Shown here: positions 16,587-22,246 of the stretch, one piece after another
Layout: each line of letters starts with the position of its first letter
How positions within the stretch are numbered: the stretch's first letter is position 1
Virus record (IMG/VR): IMGVR_UViG_3300042465_001630
Coordinates: 1 to 22,246 of that record
Length of the DNA: 22,246 nucleotides
Source: a virus
Strand: one strand, 5' to 3'
The notes under the pieces: generated by a model
What the model was told of the DNA's origin: nothing
What the model saw: the letters and a program-made list of their open reading frames with translations, nothing else
The model's database searches: none
Program-made: the position numbers and the translations under genes

Positions 16587-17308
16587 AAGGTCACCTTGTT
16601 TTCTGCAAGCCGTTGCGCTTTGCTTATGGCTTTTGTGGCTATGTTGGAAGCCCTAATTTTTGCCTTAGTTTCTTCGGAGTGCTTGCGCCCCAAAAAACTT
16701 GCATGTTTAGACTTTTCTGATTCTGGCATCTTGCGACCAAGAAGCGATTGACGAATTTTCTGTTTAGTTTCTTCGCTCATTGGGTTTCTGGGTCTGGCTT
16801 TATGGGCAGCCGACATTTTGGCGCGAACTTCTTCAGAAGCGGTCTTGCCAAGATTCTTTCCCTTCAGGCTGATGCTTCTTTTTTCAAGCGTGACAAAAGT
16901 TGGTTTTTTACCTTTGGTTCCGTATTTTTTTGATCTTTCCTCTTGCGTCAAGCTGGCCACATAAGCAGAAGAGGCAATCTTGCGGATTTTCTTTTCATGA
17001 TCCGTCATTGGCCAACCAACAACACCCTCGCCGCCGTCTGTTAGGTTGTAACCCAAAGGGGCTTTGGTATTGTGCTGCTGAATGAGCATTCTCTCAAGGT
17101 CGCAGGCGGCCTCAAAATCAAACGCATCGCAGATGTGAGAAAAAACAAACTTGTCAGCCCCATGCTTTTTGATGGCCGCATGGAGCGCGGGGGCGCTTCC
17201 ATTTGCAGACATGTGCTGCTTGAGCCTGCGATCTAAATTTTTGGTGAGGCCAACGTACTGCTTACCGTTGCAAGCATTGGTCACAATGTAGAGAGACCAC
17301 GTTGTCAT
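16583..17308 (-). CDS. Free-standing GIY-YIG homing endonuclease with NUMOD3 repeats
   Basis: This 241-aa protein has an N-terminal GIY-YIG nuclease domain (about 1-95): LYIVTNACNGKQYVGLTKNL holds the two key tyrosines (Tyr7, Tyr18), with Arg27/28, His32, the metal-binding Glu72 and Asn88 in GYNLTDGGEG following in family order. Residues about 145-230 hold basic NUMOD3 DNA-binding repeats (MSEETKQKIRQSLLGRK, HSEETKAKIRAS). Such proteins cut DNA at a homing site and spread their own gene. It sits exactly between adaptor and fibre-like genes, with ATGA overlaps at both ends, and looks more AT-rich than they are. GAGGGA precedes its start and lies within the last codons of the adaptor gene. All catalytic positions appear intact, so it is probably active. 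Confidence 0.92.
   Translation of the reverse strand: MTTWSLYIVTNACNGKQYVGLTKNLDRRLKQHMSANGSAPALHAAIKKHGADKFVFSHICDAFDFEAACDLERMLIQQHNTKAPLGYNLTDGGEGVVGWPMTDHEKKIRKIASSAYVASLTQEERSKKYGTKGKKPTFVTLEKRSISLKGKNLGKTASEEVRAKMSAAHKARPRNPMSEETKQKIRQSLLGRKMPESEKSKHASFLGRKHSEETKAKIRASNIATKAISKAQRLAENKVTL
16583..17308. mobile_element. Seamless endonuclease insertion bounded by ATGA overlaps
   Basis: The GIY-YIG gene occupies the whole interval between adaptor and fibre-like genes and starts and ends in an identical ATGA (17305-17308 and 16583-16586, minus strand). Deleting it with one ATGA copy leaves the adaptor stop overlapping the fibre ATG, with GAGGGA at normal spacing: a standard coupled junction. 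Confidence 0.7.
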
Positions 17309-17940
17309 GAATCCCTCGCAATCGCCTGACGATCAGCGCCACGGGTGACGTTTTCCGTCTTCAGGACTTCAATAATTCGGTCATAGTTGCTCTGCCACAT
17401 AGGCATGCGCTCGTCGTTCTTGAGGAACGGCATGGCCTGCAGCAAAGTGCCGTACAGCAGCGCCTGCGGGGCGTACTGGGTGAACCAACTGGATTGGTTC
17501 GATGAGTCCAAAGGCTGCACGCGCTGGTAGTACAGCACCTCGTAGGAGTAGGCCAAGGCAGGCGTTGGGCCTACCAGCCAGTGCTCGTAGTCGTAGTCGC
17601 AAAAGTACAGCGGGGCGTCCGTTGAGGTCGGGTCGGGCCAATACTCGCGAATGTACTCATAGGTCCGCAGCAGCACGGGTTGGCGCTTGCCTGCCACTGT
17701 CACGTTCATTGACACCGTCTTGCGCCACCGGGCAGGCTTGGGAATGACGTTTTCACCGAGGACCATGGTGCTCGTGGCCACAGTCAGGTTGCCAAGGAAC
17801 TTGATCTCGGCCGCAATGACTTGCTCCGCCAGCATAATGAACTGCGGAATCTTGTCCAACGTCTGCTGGTCAGTACGCTCCAGATAGGTCTGGATGTCGT
17901 TCACCAGCGAGTCATACGTCATCACGGCTGCGACAGTCAT
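17305..17940 (-). CDS. Neck / head-tail adaptor protein (T7 gp11, SU10-adaptor type)
   Basis: This 211-aa helical protein begins MTVAAVMTYDSLVNDIQTYL and continues with a helix ending PQFIMLAEQVIAAEIKFLGN, typical of podovirus adaptor proteins that dock between the portal and the tail nozzle. The central beta part has RWRKTVSMNV and a Tyr-rich stretch (FCDYDYEHWLVGPTPA, then YSYEVLYYQRV). A C-terminal helix carries PFLKNDERMPMWQ. Length matches T7 gp11 (about 196 aa). GGAG lies 6 bases before the ATG, just past the stop of the HNH gene. Position before the nozzle-like gene supports the role, although the fibre-like gene and a mobile endonuclease now intervene. Confidence 0.75.
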   Translation of the reverse strand: MTVAAVMTYDSLVNDIQTYLERTDQQTLDKIPQFIMLAEQVIAAEIKFLGNLTVATSTMVLGENVIPKPARWRKTVSMNVTVAGKRQPVLLRTYEYIREYWPDPTSTDAPLYFCDYDYEHWLVGPTPALAYSYEVLYYQRVQPLDSSNQSSWFTQYAPQALLYGTLLQAMPFLKNDERMPMWQSNYDRIIEVLKTENVTRGADRQAIARDS

Positions 17941-17951
17941 GTTTTTCTCCG

Positions 17952-17996
17952 TTAGCCGACGTTGCGTTCAAAGTGCGGGCAATCGACCAGCGACTT
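17952..17996 (-). pseudogene. Displaced 3' end of the endolysin gene
   Basis: The final codons of the HNH frame encode KSLVDCPHFERNVG. M15 L-alanyl-D-glutamate peptidases typically end WGG[DN]W..(F/L).D.PHFE, and the endolysin upstream stops matching after WGGN. The segment fits as the original continuation of that gene, left downstream when the endonuclease gene arrived. Confidence 0.75.
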
Positions 17997-18494
17997 GAAA
18001 TAATACGTTACTGAGCCGTATTCCACGTTTAGCGCCCGCGCAATGGCCGCCGTTGATGCTCCGATATTTTTCATTTTAACTGCCATTCCTTTTTTTTCTG
18101 CCGTCATTTTGTGGCGGTCAGAATTTCTGCAATTTACAGCCTGACTGACATATCGGAGGTTTGCAATTTGATTGTTGACCTTGTTTCTGTCAATGTGATC
18201 AACCACAAGGCCGTCTGGGCACTTTGACAAAAAAGTAGACGCCATCAGCCGATGGACAAGCAGGGTGATGTGTTTGTTTTCAACCGTTGTGTTGAATCTC
18301 AAGTACCCATCCTTGTCTTTGCGAGTCTTCAACTCTCGGCCTTTGACCTCGCATGAATATGGAGATTGACCCCTTGAGAAGCTATGCTTGATTCGAGTTT
18401 TTGTAAAAACCCGACCGCATCGCGTGACAAGAAGATGATCGTACATGGTTTGAAATTTTTCAAGATCCAACTCTTCGGAACTCTGGTTTTCCAT
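17952..18494 (-). CDS. HNH homing endonuclease with C-terminal HTH, fused to a former endolysin tail
   Basis: This 180-aa protein has an HNH_3-type core: LLVHRLMASTF (78-88), VVDHIDRNKVNNQIANLRYV (97-116) with His100 and the Asn residues of the ββα-metal fold, and NCRNSDRHKM. Residues about 140-166 form a helix-turn-helix (MKNIGASTAAIARALNVEYG), as in many homing nucleases. The last 14 residues (KSLVDCPHFERNVG) do not belong to that family: they match the end of an M15-type endolysin. The start lies inside the endolysin gene (35-base overlap) with AGAGG upstream. The gene is AT-richer than its neighbours. The mapped overlap and tail show it inserted at the 3' end of the endolysin gene. Catalytic residues look intact. 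Confidence 0.9.
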   Translation of the reverse strand: MENQSSEELDLEKFQTMYDHLLVTRCGRVFTKTRIKHSFSRGQSPYSCEVKGRELKTRKDKDGYLRFNTTVENKHITLLVHRLMASTFLSKCPDGLVVDHIDRNKVNNQIANLRYVSQAVNCRNSDRHKMTAEKKGMAVKMKNIGASTAAIARALNVEYGSVTYYFKSLVDCPHFERNVG

Positions 18495-18537
18495 CTGGGC
18501 CTCTGGAGAAGTGTGGTGTGTCCACCAATGTTACTCC
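18460..18537 (-). other. Replacement 3' end of endolysin supplied by the inserted element
   Basis: Codons for residues 99-123 restore LVDxPHF but differ from the displaced copy at 17952-17996 in 8 of 21 bases across those seven codons, almost all at third positions apart from the ACA/TGC change. The final 35 bases double as the start of the HNH gene in another frame. Confidence 0.65.
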
Positions 18538-18831
18538 ATTGCCACCCCATGAGTTAGCTTTATTCAAAGACTCCCAAAACGCGCCGAGCGGGGCGAGCTG
18601 CCCCTTGTCCCAGATGATTTTACCGTCTTTGAAGAAATTTAGGTCGATTGCGCAGCGCTTGAGATGAATCGAGTTCAGCGTCTTGGACCGACCTGTGTTG
18701 AAGTAAATGGCCTGCTGCTCTGGGGTGCGTGCCAATTCCCCACCAGTGACCTTAAAACCGGCCTCTGTGGCGTGCTGGATCAGTTTGCAGGCATCCAGTA
18801 GGAAATCGGCCTGCTCGTCGCTGAGACTCAT
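18460..18831 (-). CDS. Endolysin: L-alanyl-D-glutamate peptidase, M15 (VanY-like)
   Basis: This 123-aa enzyme would cleave the peptide side chain of peptidoglycan to lyse the host. Zinc ligands are visible in order: SIHLKRCAIDL gives His56 and Asp63 (SxHxxxxAxD), and LVDTPHF gives His107. Asp104 in the same motif is also typical. Length is close to the usual 125-140 aa. There is no signal peptide, so it needs the holin to reach the wall. A perfect AAAGGAGG Shine-Dalgarno and an ATGA overlap with the holin gene support the start. From about residue 99 the protein departs from the family: the usual Trp after WGGN is replaced by GVT, and a 15-residue tail (SRGPDGKPEFRRVGS) follows the zinc motif, written in AGA, GGA, CCA and ACA codons unlike the rest. 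That tail was probably supplied by the HNH insertion; activity seems preserved. Confidence 0.88.
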   Translation of the reverse strand: MSLSDEQADFLLDACKLIQHATEAGFKVTGGELARTPEQQAIYFNTGRSKTLNSIHLKRCAIDLNFFKDGKIIWDKGQLAPLGAFWESLNKANSWGGNGVTLVDTPHFSRGPDGKPEFRRVGS

Positions 18832-19346
18832 TCCTTGCCTCCTTTGCGCATTTCCATGATTTTCTCAACCGTGCGGCCACCGAAGTAGGCCGTCATGACC
18901 AGCATGCCCCACTGACCAAGCAGCGCGACGTAGGACTCGCTGATCTTGTACCCAGCACCGTCAAGCATGGCAAAGACCACATAGGCCGTCAGAAGGTACA
19001 CAAGGGTCCCGGGGCGCACGTTCTTGGACAGCCACGAGTCGGAGGACATGTCAGCCTTCCAACGGTCGCTGATGTTGTCACCTTCGTTGGCGGCAGCAGC
19101 AAGCAGGGCTTTCAGTTCCTCTTGCTCGAGGCGGGCCTTTTCGATGCCAAGCTCAAGCAGGCGCTCCTCATGGTCAAACTGAAGCTGGCGCAGCTTGCTG
19201 ACCTCTTCAGGGTTGGGGTTGTCGGAGATCTTGACGCCAAGGGCGTTCTCGACAACCTCCTTGCCTTTTGCTTGGATCGCAGAAGACAAAAGACCCAAGC
19301 CGCTGGAAGCAAGGGTGCTAAGTAGGGTGGCAACAATTGGGATCAT
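18828..19346 (-). CDS. Holin, three-transmembrane gene-transfer-agent type
   Basis: This 172-aa membrane protein has an N-terminal hydrophobic segment (IVATLLSTLASSGLGLLSSA, about 4-23), a long charged helical middle (about 25-100, LRQLQFDHEERLLELGIEKA) and two C-terminal membrane segments (about 113-130 and 140-158). KNVRPGTLVYLLTAY at the loop/membrane border is the signature I associate with the GTA_holin_3TM family. It would form the inner-membrane lesion that lets the endolysin out. It sits immediately before the endolysin with an ATGA overlap, and starts in an ATGA overlap with the previous gene after a GGGAGA ribosome site. Adjacent gene order makes the lysis role firm. Confidence 0.85.
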   Translation of the reverse strand: MIPIVATLLSTLASSGLGLLSSAIQAKGKEVVENALGVKISDNPNPEEVSKLRQLQFDHEERLLELGIEKARLEQEELKALLAAAANEGDNISDRWKADMSSDSWLSKNVRPGTLVYLLTAYVVFAMLDGAGYKISESYVALLGQWGMLVMTAYFGGRTVEKIMEMRKGGKE

Positions 19347-19804
19347 GGTCTCCCTTTCAATTCAAAACTTAGGTTGGCATGCCGGGGGTACTGAACAACA
19401 CGCTCACCCTCGGGGCATTTGTACTTGATGGTTGCCAACAAAGTTGCTTTGCCATCGGCAATTTTTTCTTTCTTTACCATGGTGAGCTGGTAGGTGAAGG
19501 TGTCAATCTCTGGCCCTGCCGGGCCGCTAAACTTGCTGGCCGTAGTGGTGGCTTCGTGGACCATGCCTGCCGCATCCCGGATGCTGGGCGTAAAACTTTC
19601 AACCGAGCAATCGTCACGCTTTTTGATCCGCGCAACGGTGACATTGATGGGCTGCCCCTCTTGAACAACAATTTTAAAGTGCTCCGGTGCCCACTCCAGA
19701 ATGGCTCTGTCAAACCAGCCAAACTTGTCGGCAAGGGTGTAGCCACCCCCAATCGCTGCAATGCTTGCTGCAACCGCTCCAATGGCCTTGGTGACGTCAA
19801 TCAT
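19343..19804 (-). CDS. Membrane-anchored phage protein of the lysis region, unknown function
   Basis: This 153-aa protein has an N-terminal hydrophobic helix (IGAVAASIAAIGGGYTL, about 7-23) followed by a conserved-looking segment (DKFGWFDRAILEWAPEHFKI) and a mostly beta-strand periplasmic-type domain with two cysteines (Cys66, Cys128) that could form a disulfide. The strands FTYQLTMVKKEK and TLLATIKYKCPEGERVV fit an immunoglobulin-like fold. The ATG at 19804 shares one base with the previous TGA; a TTG one codon upstream is less likely. I recall similar proteins near podovirus lysis genes without known role. A spanin-like or inner-membrane accessory function is possible, but no lipobox is present. 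Confidence 0.65.
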   Translation of the reverse strand: MIDVTKAIGAVAASIAAIGGGYTLADKFGWFDRAILEWAPEHFKIVVQEGQPINVTVARIKKRDDCSVESFTPSIRDAAGMVHEATTTASKFSGPAGPEIDTFTYQLTMVKKEKIADGKATLLATIKYKCPEGERVVQYPRHANLSFELKGRP

Positions 19805-20019
19805 CAAAACCCCAACAGCTTCTTGATAAACTCAGCAGCTACGCCGGGGCCAAGCAGCACGGCCGCGATGAGTGCATAAAGGAGGTATTCAATTTTGGTC
19901 ATGCGCTTGTACCCGCTGTCAAAACGAGCTTGAATATTTTCATATCTGCTCGCACAAATCGCCTCATGGACACTCAACCGCTTGTCCGTTTCTGTGGCAA
20001 GTTCTTGAATTTGTTCCAT
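19804..20019 (-). CDS. Small single-TM protein, possible second holin or XhlA-like lysis accessory
   Basis: This 71-aa protein has a charged helical, coiled-coil-like N-terminus (about 1-40: EQIQELATETDKRLSVHEAI) and one C-terminal membrane segment (IEYLLYALIAAVLLGPGVAA, about 43-62) followed by Lys-Lys. This N-in topology resembles XhlA/class III holin-type accessory proteins. It lies two genes before the recognised holin, so it could modulate lysis timing. The upstream ribosome site is weak. The function is inferred from topology and place. Confidence 0.65.
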   Translation of the reverse strand: MEQIQELATETDKRLSVHEAICASRYENIQARFDSGYKRMTKIEYLLYALIAAVLLGPGVAAEFIKKLLGF

Positions 20020-20034
20020 GAGGAAATTTCCGTT

Positions 20035-20187
20035 TTACTCTACGGCTGTCACGTCAGAAGGAGCAACTTGAGCCTGAGCTTCCGTCTGGATGCCGTTGAT
20101 CAGTTGCTGCACCTGAACAAAGGGTTGGTTGCCCAAATATTGCAGGATTGCGTTCACCAGTTGCGTTGACAAAGCAATTTTTTCCAT
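20035..20187 (-). CDS. Small conserved-looking phage protein (50 aa), unknown function
   Basis: The 50-aa product MEKIALSTQLVNAILQYLGN... is a short amphipathic helical protein with no membrane segment. The ATG at 20187 is preferred because GGAGAG lies 6 bases upstream; a longer frame from 20241 adds 18 basic residues without a ribosome site. I recall similar short proteins in phage late regions, function unknown. The 70 bases between it and the HExxH gene contain no further gene that I can support. Confidence 0.6.
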   Translation of the reverse strand: MEKIALSTQLVNAILQYLGNQPFVQVQQLINGIQTEAQAQVAPSDVTAVE

Positions 20188-20258
20188 TTCAAACTCTCCG
20201 TGTAATTGCCGCTGTTTGGGCCAGCGGTTTGCCCTCATCAATTATGCTGCATTCCGCA

Positions 20259-20519
20259 TCAATACCCGGCTTTTGCCCGGGCTTCTACCTCATACGGGCT
20301 GTTGACGTAGCCGTACCTGATCAGGTACCAGAAAATCTTTGCCGTCCATTTGATGGCCCCATCCCGTTCGATCTGCGCCACATGCACCGCCTCGTGGGCG
20401 GCAAGGGCGTAGTTCTCTTCTTGGCCGGGACGGCAGTAGACGGTCTTCCAAGGCGTTGTCACAGCCAAGGCACCGGCGAGTTTCAAGAACCACAGAACCG
20501 GGAGGGGAGCGGTCTTCAT
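20259..20519 (-). CDS. Small HExxH protein, putative zinc peptidase-like
   Basis: This 86-aa protein starts at the ATG inside the ATGA overlap with the previous gene; an upstream TTG is in frame but unneeded. It has a hydrophobic N-terminal segment (about 9-21), then AAHEAVHVAQIERDG (40-54), an HExxH motif with His42, Glu43 and His46, and a later SPYEVEAR (75-81) whose Glu could be a third metal ligand as in gluzincins. The hydrophobic N-terminus suggests membrane attachment or export. At 86 aa it is far below usual metallopeptidase size, so activity is uncertain. Its place just upstream of the lysis block makes an envelope-directed role conceivable. Confidence 0.6.
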   Translation of the reverse strand: MKTAPLPVLWFLKLAGALAVTTPWKTVYCRPGQEENYALAAHEAVHVAQIERDGAIKWTAKIFWYLIRYGYVNSPYEVEARAKAGY

Positions 20520-20836
20520 ACGACCCAAGGCAGTGGCGGGGTCACCACTGGCGGATTGATCTGGTTGTCAAGCTGTTGCTGCACAGCGGCCTCTGTAGCA
20601 TCTTTGTCCACGCCGTTGTCCCAAATCCAGCCCAGCACTTGCTCTTGCGTCAATTGATCGTAGGGCGTGAAGGTAGTGCCGGTAGGGGTGGGCACAGAGC
20701 AGGTTGAGTAGACGCTGCTGGTGTAGGTGCCGTCAGTGCCGGAACAGGTCCAATGCACGGTAAAAACGACATCAGTTTCGCTGCCCACGGTGGGGTAGCA
20801 GTTCATAGCCGTAATTGTCCAAGTGATATTTGTCAT
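20516..20836 (-). CDS. Conserved-looking small phage protein (GTDGxY / FTPYDxLT type), unknown function
   Basis: This 106-aa protein has a beta-strand N-terminal half (ITWTITAMNCYPTVGSE) with GTDGTYTSSVYSTCSVP, then FTPYDQLTQEQVLGWIWDNG (about 56-75) and a short helix, ending in a Pro-rich tail. I recall this arrangement from small proteins found near tail-fibre genes of many phages, annotated only as domains of unknown function. AAGGAACC upstream overlaps the stop of the preceding endonuclease gene. A fibre-associated or small virion role is possible, unproven. Confidence 0.65.
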   Translation of the reverse strand: MTNITWTITAMNCYPTVGSETDVVFTVHWTCSGTDGTYTSSVYSTCSVPTPTGTTFTPYDQLTQEQVLGWIWDNGVDKDATEAAVQQQLDNQINPPVVTPPLPWVV

Positions 20837-20845
20837 GGTGGTTCC

Positions 20846-21334
20846 TTAGTTAGATTTGGCGTATGCGCCGTGATACAGAGATCGTGCTTCGGTTGCGACA
20901 AGACCAGCCAACTCCAAGTCCTTGAAGTAGCCAATCAAATGTGACTTGCCGTTTTTCATGACACGCACAAGCCATGCTTTGCTTTTCTTGTGCCAAGACA
21001 CACCGGGGTAGCCTGATGTGTTGCTTGCCAAAGCGTTGCGGTTGCACTGGTTCTCGCTGCGTGTAGCTGGTCGCAGATTCTCAATGCGGTTGTCAGCACG
21101 GTCGCCGTTGATGTGGTCAACTTCTGGAGGAAGATAACCGTGGTGCAGCATGAAGATCAAGCGATGCGACTTGTGAACCTTGCCACGCCATGTGATGTGA
21201 CGATAGCCCGTCTTGTGGATTGAGCCAGCAGGTTTGTCCATCATGTGCTGTTTGTTTGGATGGCTTACGCCTTTCCAATACAAGTACCCGTCACGGTACT
21301 CAAAGCAGTCTGATACGTCTTGTTGAGTAATCAT
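20846..21334 (-). CDS. HNH homing endonuclease with AP2 DNA-binding domain
   Basis: This 162-aa protein starts at the ATG one base after the tail-fibre stop (TGACATG). An in-frame extension upstream to 21439 would encode a Leu-rich stretch that is only the fibre C-terminus in another frame. The HNH_3 core is SHRLIFMLHHGYLPPEVDHI (56-75) followed by NGDRADNRIENLRPATRSEN, with His57, Asp73, His74 and Asn82/86 in place. The C-terminal AP2-like domain has SGYPGVSWHKKSKAWLVRV (107-125) and IGYFKDLELAGLVATEAR. This is a classic mobile endonuclease. It has no good Shine-Dalgarno of its own, so translation is probably coupled to the fibre gene. Confidence 0.9.
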   Translation of the reverse strand: MITQQDVSDCFEYRDGYLYWKGVSHPNKQHMMDKPAGSIHKTGYRHITWRGKVHKSHRLIFMLHHGYLPPEVDHINGDRADNRIENLRPATRSENQCNRNALASNTSGYPGVSWHKKSKAWLVRVMKNGKSHLIGYFKDLELAGLVATEARSLYHGAYAKSN

Positions 21335-21335
21335 G

Positions 21336-22246
21336 TCAAGCAACAATCCAATTTGAGCCATTGTAAAAGACAGGCACAACAACAGAACCGCCACCAACAA
21401 CTGTAGCAAGAGCAACAGGAGCCAGCGCATCGGTGACATATGTGCGCATACCTACAGTACCTGTTGGTAACGTGGCAACCGTGTAGCCCGTGGTTTGCAG
21501 CGGCCCAGACACTTGAAGTTTTGCAACACCAGTGGCAGAAGTCAGGCCAACAAGATATTCCCCGTTTGCTGTAAGAGTGGCCGCTTGGGTGAAGGTGATG
21601 GCGTTACCTGCTGTGCCCGAGGGGGCGATATTCCAATTGTGCTGCCCGTTAAGTTGACGATAGAGTGTTGGTGCAGTACCTGTGTTGAAATATGCGTATG
21701 CGCCCAAGCTGGATTGGTAATAAGCACTACCAATTTCTATCTGAAGATTAGTTCCAGATGCGTAGCTTGCAACAGAGCCACCGGGCATTTGAAGCGCTTT
21801 AAACCCACCGGTCCAAGCACTAGGAGCAACCCCTAAGCCTAGATTGCCGGAGGAGTCTAGGCGCATACGTTCTTCGGGGTATCCATCAGTGTTATCAGCA
21901 GTTCCAAATATCAAAGAACCTTTGTAGTCACTTGTAACGGCACTTTCTCTAAAACTCCAAATAGAAGCGTAAGTGCTGTATGTACTCGCGGTAAGTTGTG
22001 CTCTGAAATTTATACCGCCGCCAACACCTACTGCAAATGCGGTGGTGTCGGTAACACTAAGCGCCATCGTATTAAATGACGCAATACTGTTTAAAGTGGT
22101 GGCACGAGCAGCGGCAGAATCGGTTTTTGTGAATGGCAAAGTCGTCCCAATACCTAGGTTGCCGGAGGCGTCGATAATTGCCGACGTGTTGTTACCTTGC
22201 CCTGAAAGACGCAGCCCGTTTTCGGCGCGAATAGCAAGTTGGTTTG
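21336..22246 (-). CDS. Tail-fibre protein, 5' end beyond the right edge
   Basis: The frame stays open to the window end, so at least 302 residues are visible and the true start is missing; a TTG at 22139 is only an internal codon. The protein is beta-rich and Gly/Ser/Thr-rich with fibre-type turns: DASGNLGIGTT just upstream of that TTG and LDSSGNLGLGVAPSAW within. The C-terminus (MRTYVTDALAPVALATVVGG, then VPVFYNGSNWIVA) is a conserved ending that I recognise from many phage tail fibres. No chaperone (peptidase S74) domain follows, so the ending itself is the natural terminus. It probably determines host binding. Confidence 0.85.
   Translation of the reverse strand, partial: NQLAIRAENGLRLSGQGNNTSAIIDASGNLGIGTTLPFTKTDSAAARATTLNSIASFNTMALSVTDTTAFAVGVGGGINFRAQLTASTYSTYASIWSFRESAVTSDYKGSLIFGTADNTDGYPEERMRLDSSGNLGLGVAPSAWTGGFKALQMPGGSVASYASGTNLQIEIGSAYYQSSLGAYAYFNTGTAPTLYRQLNGQHNWNIAPSGTAGNAITFTQAATLTANGEYLVGLTSATGVAKLQVSGPLQTTGYTVATLPTGTVGMRTYVTDALAPVALATVVGGGSVVVPVFYNGSNWIVA

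Noticed and set aside
17952-18537. Group I intron or intein interrupting the endolysin
   Set aside because: The HNH reading frame fills the interval and overlaps the endolysin end by 35 bases, leaving no room for an intron core. There are no intein splicing motifs, and the endolysin has its own complete zinc motif before a stop codon.
18329-18550. 73-aa minus-strand frame across the endolysin/HNH junction
   Set aside because: It is a third frame through two well-supported genes, with no motif; considered as a possible frameshifted endolysin end, but it does not encode the D.PHF motif.
21335-21439. Leu-rich N-terminal extension of the AP2-HNH gene as a signal peptide
   Set aside because: It overlaps the conserved tail-fibre C-terminus in another frame; the ATG directly after the fibre stop is the better start.
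22137-22139. TTG start for the tail-fibre gene
   Set aside because: The frame continues open upstream to the window edge and encodes a fibre-type DASGNLGIGTT motif, so the codon is internal.

Overview
The window is the late (virion and lysis) region of a tailed bacteriophage genome, most likely a podovirus with a T7-like internal-virion-protein architecture. Apart from one small plus-strand gene at the left edge, every gene lies on the minus strand, so transcription runs right to left. Spacing is very tight: neighbouring genes mostly share ATGA or TGATG start/stop overlaps, as expected of one long late operon. No integrase, tRNA, rRNA, CRISPR array or replication gene is visible. The base composition (GC-moderate to GC-rich structural genes) suits a Gram-negative, possibly freshwater proteobacterial host, but the host cannot be fixed from this sequence.

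Layout in transcription order (right to left). (1) Tail-fibre gene whose 5' end lies beyond the right edge. (2) An AP2-HNH endonuclease gene. (3) Small proteins: a conserved 106-aa phage protein, an 86-aa HExxH protein and a 50-aa protein. (4) Lysis block: a 71-aa single-TM protein, a 153-aa membrane-anchored protein, a 3-TM holin of the gene-transfer-agent type and an M15-type L-alanyl-D-glutamate peptidase endolysin. (5) An HNH endonuclease overlapping the endolysin 3' end. (6) A neck adaptor (T7 gp11 / SU10 adaptor position). (7) A GIY-YIG/NUMOD3 endonuclease. (8) A beta-rich 498-aa virion or fibre protein. (9) A 737-aa nozzle-like protein (T7 gp12 position). (10) An 86-aa unknown protein. 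(11) A ferritin-like 'predicted metal-dependent hydrolase' of the PF10118 type. (12) A 161-aa protein in the T7 gp13 position. (13) A giant 2269-aa repeat-rich internal or tape-measure-like protein. (14-16) Three more internal/ejected proteins, the last with an N-terminal lytic transglycosylase domain. A strong minus-strand intrinsic terminator closes the operon at about 298-323, facing the convergent small plus-strand gene.

The most distinctive biology is the mobile-endonuclease load: three free-standing endonucleases of three types within about 5 kb, each at a gene junction. Two insertions leave readable footprints. The HNH gene has split off the last codons of the endolysin: a zinc-ligand tail (LVDCPHFER) is now fused to the end of the HNH protein, and the endolysin carries a replacement tail (LVDTPHF) that keeps the amino acids but changes most third codon positions. 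The GIY-YIG gene is bracketed by identical ATGA overlaps, and its precise removal recreates a normal overlapping junction with a ready Shine-Dalgarno. Other points of interest are the hierarchical repeats of the giant protein, a domain nested inside another in the nozzle-like protein, and an enzyme-like diiron protein inside the morphogenesis operon.
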